Assembly: GCF_011046735.1 (NCBI RefSeq)
Contig: NZ_CP049258.1
Location: 2,436,001 to 2,500,000 of the forward strand
Direction: 5' to 3'
Source of the DNA: Nordella sp. HKS 07
Lineage (GTDB): Bacteria > Pseudomonadota > Alphaproteobacteria > Rhizobiales > Aestuariivirgaceae
Length of the DNA: 64,000 nucleotides
Shown in pieces: positions 1-10,363 of this stretch (positions are counted from its first letter, which is position 1; each line of letters begins with the position of its first letter). The position numbers were made by a program, and so were the translations under genes. Under the pieces are notes generated by a model. The model was not told where the DNA came from. It saw only the letters and a program-made list of their open reading frames with translations, and did no database searches.

Positions 1-153
1 CCCGAAAATCCGATGTCGGCCGACCGGGTGCGTTGGGAACACATCCAGCGCGTCTATGAATTGTGCAACCGCAATGTCTCGGAAACGGCGCGTCGTCTCA
101 ATATGCACCGGCGTACCTTGCAGCGCATCCTCGCCAAGCGTGCTCCTAAGTAA
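1..153 (+). CDS. ActR/RegA-family response regulator, C-terminal fragment
   Basis: The frame is open from base 1 and ends in TAA at 151-153, so only the last 50 codons of a longer gene are inside the window. The residues include WEHIQRVYEL and ETARRLNMHRRTLQRIL, a Fis-type helix-turn-helix. This is the conserved DNA-binding end of the ActR/RegA/PrrA redox response regulators of alphaproteobacteria, which are phosphorylated by ActS/RegB/PrrB and control energy metabolism. The receiver domain lies upstream of the window. Its last bases overlap the end of the convergent mmcB gene. Assignment to the family is firm; which paralogue name applies cannot be decided from the fragment. Confidence 0.85.
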   Translation, partial: PENPMSADRVRWEHIQRVYELCNRNVSETARRLNMHRRTLQRILAKRAPK

Positions 154-616
154 GATTCTCCGGATCATAGAGTCCGTGCAGCCTGAGAGCGGCGGCGCGG
201 GCGAAGCTCAAGGTCATCGCCTTGCGCCGCGAGGCGTGCAGCAAGTGCTCGGCGGGGTTGCGCTGGACCTCCGCGCCCCAGCCATCGGCGATGATCAGTC
301 CGGCTTCCGCCGGCATGATCTCGGGGCTGAGATCGGTCGTGATGGCGAAATAGAGCCTGTCGCAGAAATCGCGGTATTCCGGCCATTTGAGATCGGTGCG
401 GAAATCCTCGAGCGACGATTTGATCTCGACGATCCAGATCTGCCCCGCCGGTGACAGCGCCATGACATCGACGCGCCGGCCCGAGGCGAGTGTGAATTCG
501 CTCAGCGTGGCGAAGCCGGCCGCGCGCAGATAACGGCACACCCCCTTCTGGATGAGGGCGGCGGTCTGGGACTGACGTCCGTCCGGGCGGATCGTGGGGT
601 TAATCGAAGGTAGCAT
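146..616 (-). CDS. mmcB: MmcB family DNA repair protein
   Basis: This 156-residue protein matches the MmcB family (formerly a DUF), a PD-(D/E)XK-like nuclease-fold protein that in Caulobacter is LexA-regulated and linked to mitomycin C resistance. The visible core is a V-D-V-M-A-L strand followed by I-W-I-V-E-I-K-S-S, the D-x(n)-E-x-K arrangement expected of this fold, and then W-P-E-Y-R-D-F-C-D-R-L-Y-F-A. Length fits the family. It runs convergently into the actR/regA tail, overlapping it by 8 bases, a neighbourhood common in Hyphomicrobiales. No LexA box was recognised upstream. Confidence 0.85.
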   Translation of the reverse strand: MLPSINPTIRPDGRQSQTAALIQKGVCRYLRAAGFATLSEFTLASGRRVDVMALSPAGQIWIVEIKSSLEDFRTDLKWPEYRDFCDRLYFAITTDLSPEIMPAEAGLIIADGWGAEVQRNPAEHLLHASRRKAMTLSFARAAALRLHGLYDPENLT

Positions 617-732
617 GAACGGCGCTCAAAACAGGCTTTTGCCTCGCGGGCTTTGCCTCTAATCTTTCGCTCCAAATCACCGACCCGGTCAACCCGGGCG
701 ACAGCGGCGGACGGCACGCTGCTGACAGAAAA

Positions 733-777
733 GGCAAATCCCGACAAAGTTGAAGACTTTGTCGATAAGGATTTGCC
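733..777. promoter_or_regulatory. 45-base nested inverted repeat upstream of the TRAP operon
   Basis: Two inverted arms are stacked: GGCAAATCC (733-741) with GGATTTGCC (769-777), and inside them CGACAAAGT (742-750) with ACTTTGTCG (756-764), giving 18 paired bases with a 5-base loop and a 4-base bulge. It ends only 23 bases before the preferred dctQ start. It could be a regulator's operator or an mRNA leader hairpin; a terminator is unlikely because no T-run follows on the plus strand. Confidence 0.5.
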
Positions 778-800
778 CCAAGATGGGGAAGGATTTCCAG

Positions 801-1349
801 ATGGGCGGACTGCTCGCTCTGAGCCGCGTGATCGATGCGGTCACGGCCTTTATCGGCCGCAACGTCATATGGCTGATTCTCGCGGCCATTATCGTCAGCG
901 CCGGCAATGCGATCATCCGCAAGGCCTTCGACATGAGCTCGAATGCCTGGCTCGAATTGCAGTGGTATCTCTTCGGCGCGGTCTTCATGCTGGCCGCCGC
1001 CTATACGTTGCAAAGAAACGAGCATATCCGGATCGATATTCTTTCCGGCCGCCTGTCGCAGAACGCCCGCAACTGGATCGACATCTTCGGCCATGTGCTG
1101 ATGCTGCTGCCCTTCACCGCGCTGATGATCTATGAGAGCACGCCCTTCGTGCTGCGCGCCTTGTATTCGGGCGAGATGTCGGGCTCGGCCGGCGGCCTCA
1201 TCATCTGGCCGGCGCGCGCCTTTATCCTCGCCGGCTTCTTCCTGCTCTTCCTCCAGGGCATCTCCGAGCTCATCAAGCGCATCGCCGTCATGCGCGGTTT
1301 GATCGCCGACCCCCATGCCGGGCAAGGCCACCACGCGCCGCTTGAATAG
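801..1349 (+). CDS. dctQ: TRAP transporter small permease subunit (DctQ)
   Basis: About 182 residues with four hydrophobic segments, the normal DctQ layout. The family signature region E-L-Q-W-Y-L-F-G-A-V-F-M-L-A-A-A-Y-T-L and the following R-x-D-I are present. DctQ pairs with DctM in the membrane to form the sodium-coupled TRAP importer. The frame is open from 750 with alternative ATG codons at 750 and 783; 801 is preferred because GGGGAAGGA lies about 7 bases before it and because DctQ proteins normally begin close to the first helix. dctM follows after 15 bases, so the two are one transcription unit. Confidence 0.88.
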   Translation: MGGLLALSRVIDAVTAFIGRNVIWLILAAIIVSAGNAIIRKAFDMSSNAWLELQWYLFGAVFMLAAAYTLQRNEHIRIDILSGRLSQNARNWIDIFGHVLMLLPFTALMIYESTPFVLRALYSGEMSGSAGGLIIWPARAFILAGFFLLFLQGISELIKRIAVMRGLIADPHAGQGHHAPLE

Positions 1350-1364
1350 AAGGGCCCTGATCGC

Positions 1365-3299
1365 ATGACCGCCTTCCTCATGGCCAACATGGCGCCGATC
1401 ATGTTCGCCGCCCTGGTCATTTTCCTGCTGCTCGGCTATCCGGTCGCCTTCTCGCTGGCCTTCGTGGGCTTGGGCTTCGGCGCGCTCGGCATCTGGCTCG
1501 GCATGTTCTCGCCGAGTTTTCTGCAAGCCTTGCCCGACCGCGTCTTCGGCATCATGGCGAACGAGACACTGCTCGCCATTCCCTTCTTCACCTTCATGGG
1601 CCTCATTCTCGAGCGATCCGGCATGGCCGAGGAACTGCTCGACACCGCCGGCAAGCTCTTCGGTCCGGTCAGGGGCGGCGTCGCCTATGCGGTCATCTTC
1701 GTCGGCGCTCTTCTCGCCGCCACCACCGGCGTCGTCGCCGCCTCGGTGATCGCCATGGGCCTGATCTCGCTGCCCATCATGCTGCGCTACGGCTATGATC
1801 GCCGCCTCGCCTCGGGCGTCATCGCGGCGTCCGGCACGCTGGCGCAGATCATTCCGCCCAGTCTCGTGCTCATCATCCTCGCCGACCAGCTCGGCCGCTC
1901 GGTAGGCGACATGTACAAGGGCGCCATCATTCCGGGCCTCGTGCTGACCGGGCTCTACATGATCTACGTCTTCATCATGACGATGATCTATCCGAAATCG
2001 GCCCCGGCACTGCCGGCCGAGGCGCGTTCCTTCGGCAAGGGCGCCGACTACCGTCCGGTGATCATCGCCGTCGCCTTCCCGCTCGTCCTCATCATCTGGG
2101 GCATGATCGTGCTCTTCGCGCCGAAGCTCGGCATCGATCTCATCAATGCCTTCCTGCCCGGGGTCAGCGAGTGGATCGAGGCGCGCGTCGTCGCGGAGGG
2201 CCCACGCATGCTGGCGATGCTGGGTCTCTTCGCCGCCCTTTACCTCGTCTATGTCGCCTGCCTGCGCTATATGCCGAAGTTTCTGGCGACGATCGTCGGC
2301 GCCTTGTTCCTCGTGCTGGCGCTGGGCGTGGTGTGGAAGGCGGCCGGCGCTTTCGCCGCCGGCTTCGCGGCCCTTGCGCCGGCGTCGGAGCGCGGCCTCG
2401 ACTTTCTGCTCGATCTCATCGCCTGGATCGCCGGCGAATGGGTCTATTTTGTCGCCTTGCTCGGGCTTGTCGGCGGCGGCGTGTCGCTTCTCAACGCGCC
2501 GTCGCGGCCGATCTCGGCCGCGGTGTGGAAGATCATCGCCGATCTCCTGCCGCCGCTCATTCTCATCTTCCTGGTGCTCGGCACCATATTCCAGGGCATC
2601 GCCACGCCGACCGAAGGCGGCGCCATGGGGGCGGCCGGCGCCCTGCTTCTGGCGCTGGCGCGCCGCAAGCTCAATCTCGGTCTCCTGCGTCAGGCGCTGG
2701 AGCAGACGAGCAATCTCTCCGCCTTCGTGATCTTCATCCTGATCGGCGCCCGCGTCTTCTCGCTCACTTTCTATGGCGTCGACGGTCATAAATGGGTCGA
2801 GCATCTGCTCACCAGCCTGCCGGGCGGCCAGCTCGGTTTTCTCATCTTCGTCAATCTGCTGGTCTTCGTGCTGGCTTTTTTCCTCGACTTCTTCGAGCTC
2901 GCCTTCATCATCGTGCCGTTGCTGGCGGGACCCGCCGAGGTGCTCGGCATAGATCTCATCTGGTTCGGCGTGCTGCTCGGCATCAACATGCAGACGAGCT
3001 TCATGCACCCACCCTTCGGTTTCGCGCTCTTCTATCTGCGCTCGGTGGCGCCGCGAAATCCGTACAAGGACCGCATCACGGGCGCGACGCTGGCGCCCGT
3101 GACCACCGGCCAGATCTATTGGGGCGCCGTACCCTTCGTGGTGATCCAGCTCATCATGGTGGCGCTCGCCATCGCCTTTCCGGCGATGATCATGCATTAC
3201 AAGGGCACCGGCCCGACGGTCGATCCCAATACGATCGAGATCACGGTGCCGACCGACGGCAGCGGCGGCGATCTCACCGGCCCGCCGTCCTTCGATTGA
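1365..3299 (+). CDS. dctM: TRAP transporter large permease subunit (DctM), extended form
   Basis: A 644-residue polytopic membrane protein. The N-terminal half has the DctM signature I-P-F-F-T-F-M-G-L-I-L-E-R-S-G, and the C-terminal half has P-T-E-G-G-A-M-G-A and N-M-Q-T-S-F-M-H-P-P-F-G. It is about 200 residues longer than the usual ~430-residue DctM because of an additional hydrophobic stretch in the middle (roughly residues 210-400). Such long DctM proteins are known to go with TakP-type binding proteins, two of which are encoded just downstream on the other strand. DctM is the transport channel of the sodium-driven uptake system. ATG at 1365 follows dctQ by 15 bases. Confidence 0.88.
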   Translation: MTAFLMANMAPIMFAALVIFLLLGYPVAFSLAFVGLGFGALGIWLGMFSPSFLQALPDRVFGIMANETLLAIPFFTFMGLILERSGMAEELLDTAGKLFGPVRGGVAYAVIFVGALLAATTGVVAASVIAMGLISLPIMLRYGYDRRLASGVIAASGTLAQIIPPSLVLIILADQLGRSVGDMYKGAIIPGLVLTGLYMIYVFIMTMIYPKSAPALPAEARSFGKGADYRPVIIAVAFPLVLIIWGMIVLFAPKLGIDLINAFLPGVSEWIEARVVAEGPRMLAMLGLFAALYLVYVACLRYMPKFLATIVGALFLVLALGVVWKAAGAFAAGFAALAPASERGLDFLLDLIAWIAGEWVYFVALLGLVGGGVSLLNAPSRPISAAVWKIIADLLPPLILIFLVLGTIFQGIATPTEGGAMGAAGALLLALARRKLNLGLLRQALEQTSNLSAFVIFILIGARVFSLTFYGVDGHKWVEHLLTSLPGGQLGFLIFVNLLVFVLAFFLDFFELAFIIVPLLAGPAEVLGIDLIWFGVLLGINMQTSFMHPPFGFALFYLRSVAPRNPYKDRITGATLAPVTTGQIYWGAVPFVVIQLIMVALAIAFPAMIMHYKGTGPTVDPNTIEITVPTDGSGGDLTGPPSFD

Positions 3300-3355
3300 C
3301 CCTTTCGCGGATTGATGCCTAACATTGTCGGGGGCGTTGAGTAGGGAGAGGCCAC

Positions 3356-4396
3356 ATGCCTGACGCCGTGAAACCATCGGAACCGGCCCTTCCGCCAGAC
3401 ATGCAGCTGATCCAGATGGCGAGCGCCTATTGGGTGTCGCGCATCGTCCATGCGGCGGCCGAGCTCGCCCTCGCCGATCATCTGGCGCAAGGTCCGCGCA
3501 GTGCCGCCGAGATCGCCGGCAAGGCGGGGCTCAATGCGCCGGCACTGCACCGGCTGATGCGCAGCCTCGCCGGTCTCGGCATTCTCGATGAAGGCGAGGA
3601 CAAACGGTTTGCTTTGACACCGCTCGGCGAGGCTCTCAAATCAGGCAAGGCCGTCGCGGGTTCGGCCCGCGCCGCCGTTCTCACTCTCGCTTCTCCCTGG
3701 TTCAGCACGGCCATGGACCAACTCACGGAAAGCGTGCGCAGCGGCGGCACCGCCTTCGAGAAGATCAACGGCATGGCGGTCTTCGACTATCTGGGGCGGC
3801 ATCACGAGGCGGCGTCGCTGTTCAGCGAAACCATGGTCGGCATCCATGGCAGCGAGCCGCCGGCCGTCGCCGCGGCCTATGATTTTTCCGGCCTCAAGAC
3901 CGTCGTCGATGTCGGTGGTGCCACCGGCAACATGCTGGCCGCGATCCTGCTTCGCCATAAGGGCTTGCGCGGCATCCTGGCCGACCTGCCGCATGTGGTG
4001 AAGGACGCGCCGGCCTTCCTGTCAGCCAAGGGCGTAAGCGACCGTGTGTCGGTAGCGCCCCACAATTTCTTTGAATCCGTGCCGGAAGGTGGTGACGCCT
4101 ATATCCTCTCGCATGTCCTGCATGACTGGAGCGAGGCGCAGTGCCTGACGATCCTTGGGAATCTGCACAAGGCCATGACGGCCGAGGCGCGCCTTCTCAT
4201 CGTCGAGATGGTGCTGCCCGGCCGCAACGAGCCGCATTTCGGCAAGATCCTTGACATGGTGATGCTGGCCGTGCCGGGCGGCGAGGAGCGTACGGGCGAG
4301 GAGTACGAGGCTCTGCTCGCCAAGGCAGGCTTCAAACTCACCCGTATTGTGCCCACGGCCTCACCCGTCAGCGTCGTCGAGGCGGTGAAGATGTGA
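3356..4396 (+). CDS. SAM-dependent O-methyltransferase with dimerisation domain
   Basis: A 346-residue protein of the plant/bacterial O-methyltransferase family (hydroxyneurosporene/acetylserotonin type). Residues 20-100 form a winged-helix dimerisation domain (L-A-D-H-L, then N-A-P-A-L-H-R-L-M-R-S-L). The SAM site is V-V-D-V-G-G-A-T-G-N-M, and the catalytic region L-S-H-V-L-H-D-W-S matches the family His-Asp motif (HVLHDW). RBS-like GGGAGAGG precedes the ATG. It lies between the TRAP permease genes and the convergent TRAP binding-protein genes, but no functional link is established. The substrate is unknown; a small phenolic or hydroxylated metabolite is typical of the family. Confidence 0.85.
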   Translation: MPDAVKPSEPALPPDMQLIQMASAYWVSRIVHAAAELALADHLAQGPRSAAEIAGKAGLNAPALHRLMRSLAGLGILDEGEDKRFALTPLGEALKSGKAVAGSARAAVLTLASPWFSTAMDQLTESVRSGGTAFEKINGMAVFDYLGRHHEAASLFSETMVGIHGSEPPAVAAAYDFSGLKTVVDVGGATGNMLAAILLRHKGLRGILADLPHVVKDAPAFLSAKGVSDRVSVAPHNFFESVPEGGDAYILSHVLHDWSEAQCLTILGNLHKAMTAEARLLIVEMVLPGRNEPHFGKILDMVMLAVPGGEERTGEEYEALLAKAGFKLTRIVPTASPVSVVEAVKM

Positions 4397-4417
4397 GGGG
4401 GACAAAGTCTTGCCCGG

Positions 4418-4443
4418 CTTCTCCCGCAGGCAGGCGGGAGAAG
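4418..4443. repeat. Hairpin between convergent genes
   Basis: CTTCTCCCGC (4418-4427) pairs with GCGGGAGAAG (4434-4443) across a 6-base loop. It sits between the convergent O-methyltransferase and TRAP binding-protein genes and may act as a bidirectional terminator, although neither strand has a clear T-run. Similar Hyphomicrobiales intergenic elements built on TTCTCCC/GGGAGAA occur elsewhere in the window. Confidence 0.5.
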
Positions 4444-4468
4444 GGACAGTCCTGCCGCTGCGGGAAAA

Positions 4469-5716
<1,248 letters not shown>

Positions 5717-5763
5717 TTATAAGGCGGCCGGTTGCATATTCAATGGGACTCGCCGCCCGGATG

Positions 5764-5797
5764 AAAAAAGCCCCGGAGACGGCGTCTCCGGAGCGGG
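5764..5797 (-). terminator. Rho-independent terminator of the upstream takP-like gene
   Basis: Read on the minus strand, GCCCGCTCCGGAGACG-C-CGTCTCCGGGGC forms a strong GC-rich hairpin (positions 5771-5797) immediately followed by TTTTTT (5764-5769). It lies about 27 bases after the stop of the binding-protein gene ending at 5825, so the two paralogous binding proteins are probably separate transcription units. Confidence 0.85.
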
Positions 5798-5824
5798 CAG
5801 AAATGACCAATTTTTAATGAAATC

Positions 5825-6991
<1,167 letters not shown>

Positions 6992-7239
6992 TTATAGGAG
7001 GCGCCGGAGCGTCTGACCAATACGCCAAAAGACGGTCTCTTTTCGTCCTGTGACGGATGAAATTTTGAGCGGACTGGAACGATAGTTCCAAAGGATTTCA
7101 ACCAGAAAGTCGCTCGCACCTGCAATATCGCGCTTTGCGATCAATTAAATACGCTCAATATTTTGTCCGATTTATTGACATGGCGCTGATGGCTGTTAGC
7201 GTGCCCGTCGATCGATGGGGCAGTTCTTCAATCCACCCC

Positions 7240-7303
7240 AGGAGGCTGGGTTTTGAGCACGTCCTTTTTGCAGGATGCTTCGTGGTTACGCGCGAGCGGA
7301 TGA
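7240..7303 (+). other. Possible leader peptide before the amidohydrolase
   Basis: AGGAGG at 7240-7245, the strongest ribosome-binding sequence in this 390-base gap (6923-7315), stands 7 bases before a TTG at 7253 that opens a 16-codon frame ending in TGA at 7301-7303, 12 bases before the amidohydrolase ATG. A second short frame (ATG 7275) ends in a TGA overlapping the amidohydrolase start. TTGACA at 7175-7180 is a possible -35 element. The rest of the gap shows no gene. Confidence 0.3.
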
Positions 7304-7315
7304 GGTGATTTCGGG

Positions 7316-8962
7316 ATGAATATGATGCAGCAGACGGACTTCGCGCCGGTGATCTATGCCAATTGCCGCGTGCTGACCATGGCGCCGAAGCAGATGCAGG
7401 CCGACGCCTTCGTGGTGATCGGCGACCGTTTCGCCTTTGTCGGCAGCCGCGCCGAGGCGAAGCAGCGTTTTCCGCTGGCCGAGGAGGTCGATCTCGCCGG
7501 CCGGCATGTCATACCGGGGCTGATCGAATCGCATTCGCATCCGGATATGGAAGCCAATCTCATCACCGAATGGGTGTGCTTCTCCTATCCGAAGTTCCGC
7601 AGCAAGGCCGAGGTTCTGGCTTACATCGCCAGCGCGGCGGGCAAGCTGCCGGCCGGCGCTTATGTAAAGGGCTACGGCTATGACGACGTCAAGCTCGGCG
7701 GCTATCCGACGCTCGCCGAGCTCGATGCCGCCGCACCCGCCGCGCCGGTCTTCATCCTGCGCACCGACGGCCATGTCGGGCTCGCCAACAGTCTGGCCCT
7801 GAAGCAGCACAAGCTCTTCGAGCCGGGCAGTGACGATCACCTGAAATTCGGCTCCGTCGATCGCGACGCCAATGGCCGGCCGACCGGGCTTTTGCGCGAG
7901 ACCGCCGCCGAGGCGATCGGCAAACCGCTTCAGGATGCCGTCCCCTATGAGAACCTGAAGCGCGGCCTCACGATGGTGTTCGACGAATATGCGAGCAAGG
8001 GTGTAACCTCGGTCCACAATTCACTGACCACCGAGCTCGCTTATCGCGCCTATCAGGAGATGAGCAGGAAGGGCGATCTGCGTATCCGCGTCGGTGCGAT
8101 ACTGAGCGGCCGCGACGGCGACTTCATCGATCGGGTGATCGCTTCCGGCATGGCCAATTATTTCGGTGACGATTTCATCCGCATCATCGGTGTCGAATGG
8201 TGCCCGGACTGCAGCACCAGCGGCCGCACCGCCGCCTATCACGAGCCCTATGTCGGTACTCCCATCGAAGGCGAGCCGGTGCCGAATTACGGCATGCTGC
8301 TGCATGATGTCGACGAATTCGCGGACTACGTGGCCAAGGCGCACAGAGCCGGCTTCGTGGTCTGCGCCGACGGCGTCGGCGACCGCGGCATCGATTTCGT
8401 ACTCGACGGCTATGAGAAGGCGCTGACGGAGCTGCCCAAGGAGGATCACCGCTTCCGGGTGGAGCATTGCTGCTATGTGACGCCCAAAATCCTCGAACGG
8501 CTGAAGCGGCTCAAGGTCATCGCCTCCTCGGCGACCGGCTTCGCCTATGATCTGGGCGATGCCTATGTCCGCAATCGCGGCGCTGAGGCGATGCAATGGA
8601 TGTGGCCGCACCGTACGCTGAACGACAACGGCGTCGTGGCGCCCGGACATTCCGACGCTCCAATCTGCCAGGTCAATCCGTTCCGCGGCATGTATGCCAT
8701 CGTCGCGCGCAAGACCGACAGCGGCCAGTCGCTTTATGCGGCGGAGGCGGTGTCGAATATCGAAGCGCTCAACTGCTATACCTATCTCGCCGCCTATTCC
8801 GGTCGCGAAGAGCAGGCCAAGGGCACCATCGAGGCGGGCAAGCTCGCCGACTTCGCCGTTATCGATCGCGATCTCGCGACCGCTACGCCTGAGGAGCTTC
8901 TCGGCACGGTGGTGCTCGCGACCTATCTCGGCGGCCGCAGGATCTACGCCGCGGCGGGCTGA
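7316..8962 (+). CDS. Amidohydrolase family protein, YtcJ-like
   Basis: A 548-residue cytoplasmic metal-dependent hydrolase of the amidohydrolase 3 (YtcJ-like) family. The N-terminal metal motif HVIPGLIESHSHPD (residues ~63-76) gives the HxH pair, R-V-E-H-C sits mid-late and G-H-S-D-A-P near residue 445 supplies the late metal Asp. The beta-sandwich start (residues 10-60) and end (G-K-L-A-D-F-A-V-I-D-R-D) are typical. The true substrate is unknown; characterised relatives split N-acyl or amide bonds. The next gene is an XRE-cupin regulator on the same strand after a palindrome-rich gap. Confidence 0.85.
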   Translation: MNMMQQTDFAPVIYANCRVLTMAPKQMQADAFVVIGDRFAFVGSRAEAKQRFPLAEEVDLAGRHVIPGLIESHSHPDMEANLITEWVCFSYPKFRSKAEVLAYIASAAGKLPAGAYVKGYGYDDVKLGGYPTLAELDAAAPAAPVFILRTDGHVGLANSLALKQHKLFEPGSDDHLKFGSVDRDANGRPTGLLRETAAEAIGKPLQDAVPYENLKRGLTMVFDEYASKGVTSVHNSLTTELAYRAYQEMSRKGDLRIRVGAILSGRDGDFIDRVIASGMANYFGDDFIRIIGVEWCPDCSTSGRTAAYHEPYVGTPIEGEPVPNYGMLLHDVDEFADYVAKAHRAGFVVCADGVGDRGIDFVLDGYEKALTELPKEDHRFRVEHCCYVTPKILERLKRLKVIASSATGFAYDLGDAYVRNRGAEAMQWMWPHRTLNDNGVVAPGHSDAPICQVNPFRGMYAIVARKTDSGQSLYAAEAVSNIEALNCYTYLAAYSGREEQAKGTIEAGKLADFAVIDRDLATATPEELLGTVVLATYLGGRRIYAAAG

Positions 8963-9000
8963 CGTTACCTGTCTGGTCCCGGTCGTGCTGCGGAGCGGGA

Positions 9001-9279
9001 CTAGTGTGCTGAACGCGAAGTTCCTGATATCAGGCGGCTTGCACCGACAGGAACTTCGCGTTCAAAAGCACACTAGAATCATTAGGTTTTCTAGCGTGGG
9101 ATGCGAAAAAGTGGGCACCGGTTTTTCGCAAGAATCCCGCGCCAACATATAAGAATCGATCACGTTTATGAGTTTGGATCGATTCGATCCAAACTCATCG
9201 TGATCTAGTGTCCTTCCGAATCCGAAGTTCGCCCAGAAGGTCCCGCTGGCTGTGGCGAACTTCGGATTCGGGACACTAG
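9001..9279. repeat. Block of three stacked palindromic elements
   Basis: Three inverted repeats follow one another in the 346-base gap. IR1 (9001-9076) has 26-base arms beginning CTAGTGTGCTGAACGCG. IR2 (9158-9205) has arms GATCACG...ATGAGTTTGGATCGA. IR3 (9205-9279) has arms beginning CTAGTGTCC and ending GACACTAG. IR1 and IR3 share the CTAGTGT tips. Between IR1 and IR2 (about 9095-9150) is a copy of a dispersed element containing TTTTTCGCAAGAATCCCGCG that recurs in inverse orientation near 21180-21255. These look like REP/MITE-type intergenic elements. Confidence 0.75.
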
Positions 9280-9309
9280 CCCAAAGAGGCGAAGGGAAGG
9301 TCTGAGCAG

Positions 9310-9933
9310 ATGGAACCGTCATTCGATATCGGCGCGCGCCTGAAGGCGATGCGTAGCGCTGCCGGTCTTTCGCAACGCGAGCTGGCCGAACGCGGCGGCG
9401 TCCCGCACGCCCAGATCTCCCATGTCGAACGCAACAAGATCAGCCCGTCGGTCGCCACCTTGCGCAAGATCCTCACCGGGCTCGGCGTCAGCATGGCCGA
9501 TTTCTTCGAGCATGAGCGCCAGCTGCCGGCCGGGCCTTTCTTCGGGCCGGGTGATCTCATCGACCTCACCTCGAAGATCGCCACCCATGCGATCGGCCAC
9601 GGGACGGGTCGCATGTCTTTCCGCCAGATCGGCGATGCCCGAACCCACAATCTGCAAATCCTTCATGAAATTTACGAGCCCGACGCCGATACCGGCTCGA
9701 CATATCTCCAGCACGCTTCCAGCGAAGGCGGCTATATCATCGCAGGCGAGCTCGAAGTGACGGTGGGCGATCAGGTGCGCGTCCTCAAGGCGGGCGAATC
9801 CTATCTGTTCGACAGCCGCATCCCGCACCGGTTCCGCAATGTTTCCGCAGAGAGAACGGTGGCGATTTCTGCCTGCTCACCGCCCTATCTGTGGGCTGGG
9901 GCGGCTAGCATCGTCGGCCATTCCTCTGAATGA
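9310..9933 (+). CDS. XRE-family regulator with C-terminal cupin domain
   Basis: A 207-residue protein. Residues ~8-62 form an XRE/Cro helix-turn-helix (L-K-A-M-R, then S-Q-R-E-L-A-E-R-G-G-V, I-S-H-V-E-R-N-K-I-S-P-S). Residues ~115-195 form a cupin_2 barrel with Y-I-I-A-G-E-L-E-V-T-V-G and S-Y-L-F-D-S-R-I-P-H-R-F-R-N. This PuuR/SutR-like design usually represses catabolic or transport genes and senses a small molecule in the cupin. The likeliest target is the amidohydrolase upstream, by proximity only. The start lies 30 bases beyond the triple palindrome. Confidence 0.88.
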   Translation: MEPSFDIGARLKAMRSAAGLSQRELAERGGVPHAQISHVERNKISPSVATLRKILTGLGVSMADFFEHERQLPAGPFFGPGDLIDLTSKIATHAIGHGTGRMSFRQIGDARTHNLQILHEIYEPDADTGSTYLQHASSEGGYIIAGELEVTVGDQVRVLKAGESYLFDSRIPHRFRNVSAERTVAISACSPPYLWAGAASIVGHSSE

Positions 9934-10126
9934 CATGAACTTTACTTAAGGCAATCGAGGCCGGAACGGGCGGAACCTTTCGCGCGGGATCGCGTTATCG
10001 GCATGTGCTTCGGCAAGGCTCGTTGAGCCGGCCGAAGCCCGGCCCGCCCCTGAAGCTCCGTGGTTTTCCCGGGCGGGCCGACGGCAACTACTAAAAGATC
10101 TGGGATGTTTCCTGCGGGAGGAGTCA

Positions 10127-10351
10127 ATGACCCTGTCGGCACATAAGGTTCTGTTTTCGGTGATCACGCTGGCCGCGCTTCTTGGCTTCGGCTGGGTGCT
10201 GATCGTCTATGTGCTATCTTTCCGCGCCGCCCAATGGGTTGTCGACAGGATTGAAGATGGCATGGTGCCGCGCCGACTGGCGCTGCGGCCGGTACACCCG
10301 GCTCGCGCGCCCTATCGCCCGTCCTATTATCGCGACGTCTATATGCGCTGA
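10127..10351 (+). CDS. Small single-pass membrane protein, unknown function
   Basis: A 74-residue protein with one membrane span (residues ~8-30, I-T-L-A-A-L-L-G-F-G-W-V-L-I-V-Y-V-L) and a basic, Pro/Tyr-rich tail (A-R-A-P-Y-R-P-S-Y-Y-R-D-V-Y-M-R). Support for it being real is a good ribosome-binding site, GGGAGGAGTC, directly before the ATG, and a membrane-plausible sequence. I do not recognise a family. It is convergent with the DUF1772 gene, 12 bases away. The 193 bases before it contain GGCCCGCCC/GGGCGGGCC arms (about 10040-10079) that may terminate the XRE-cupin gene. Confidence 0.6.
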   Translation: MTLSAHKVLFSVITLAALLGFGWVLIVYVLSFRAAQWVVDRIEDGMVPRRLALRPVHPARAPYRPSYYRDVYMR

Positions 10352-10363
10352 TCTGAGGCTCTT

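Noticed and set aside
600-3377. A 925-codon open frame antisense to the TRAP permease genes
   Set aside because: Its translation is highly charged and repetitive (D, E, H, R, Q), has no domain, and mirrors the codon structure of dctQM on the other strand; a shadow of GC-rich coding.
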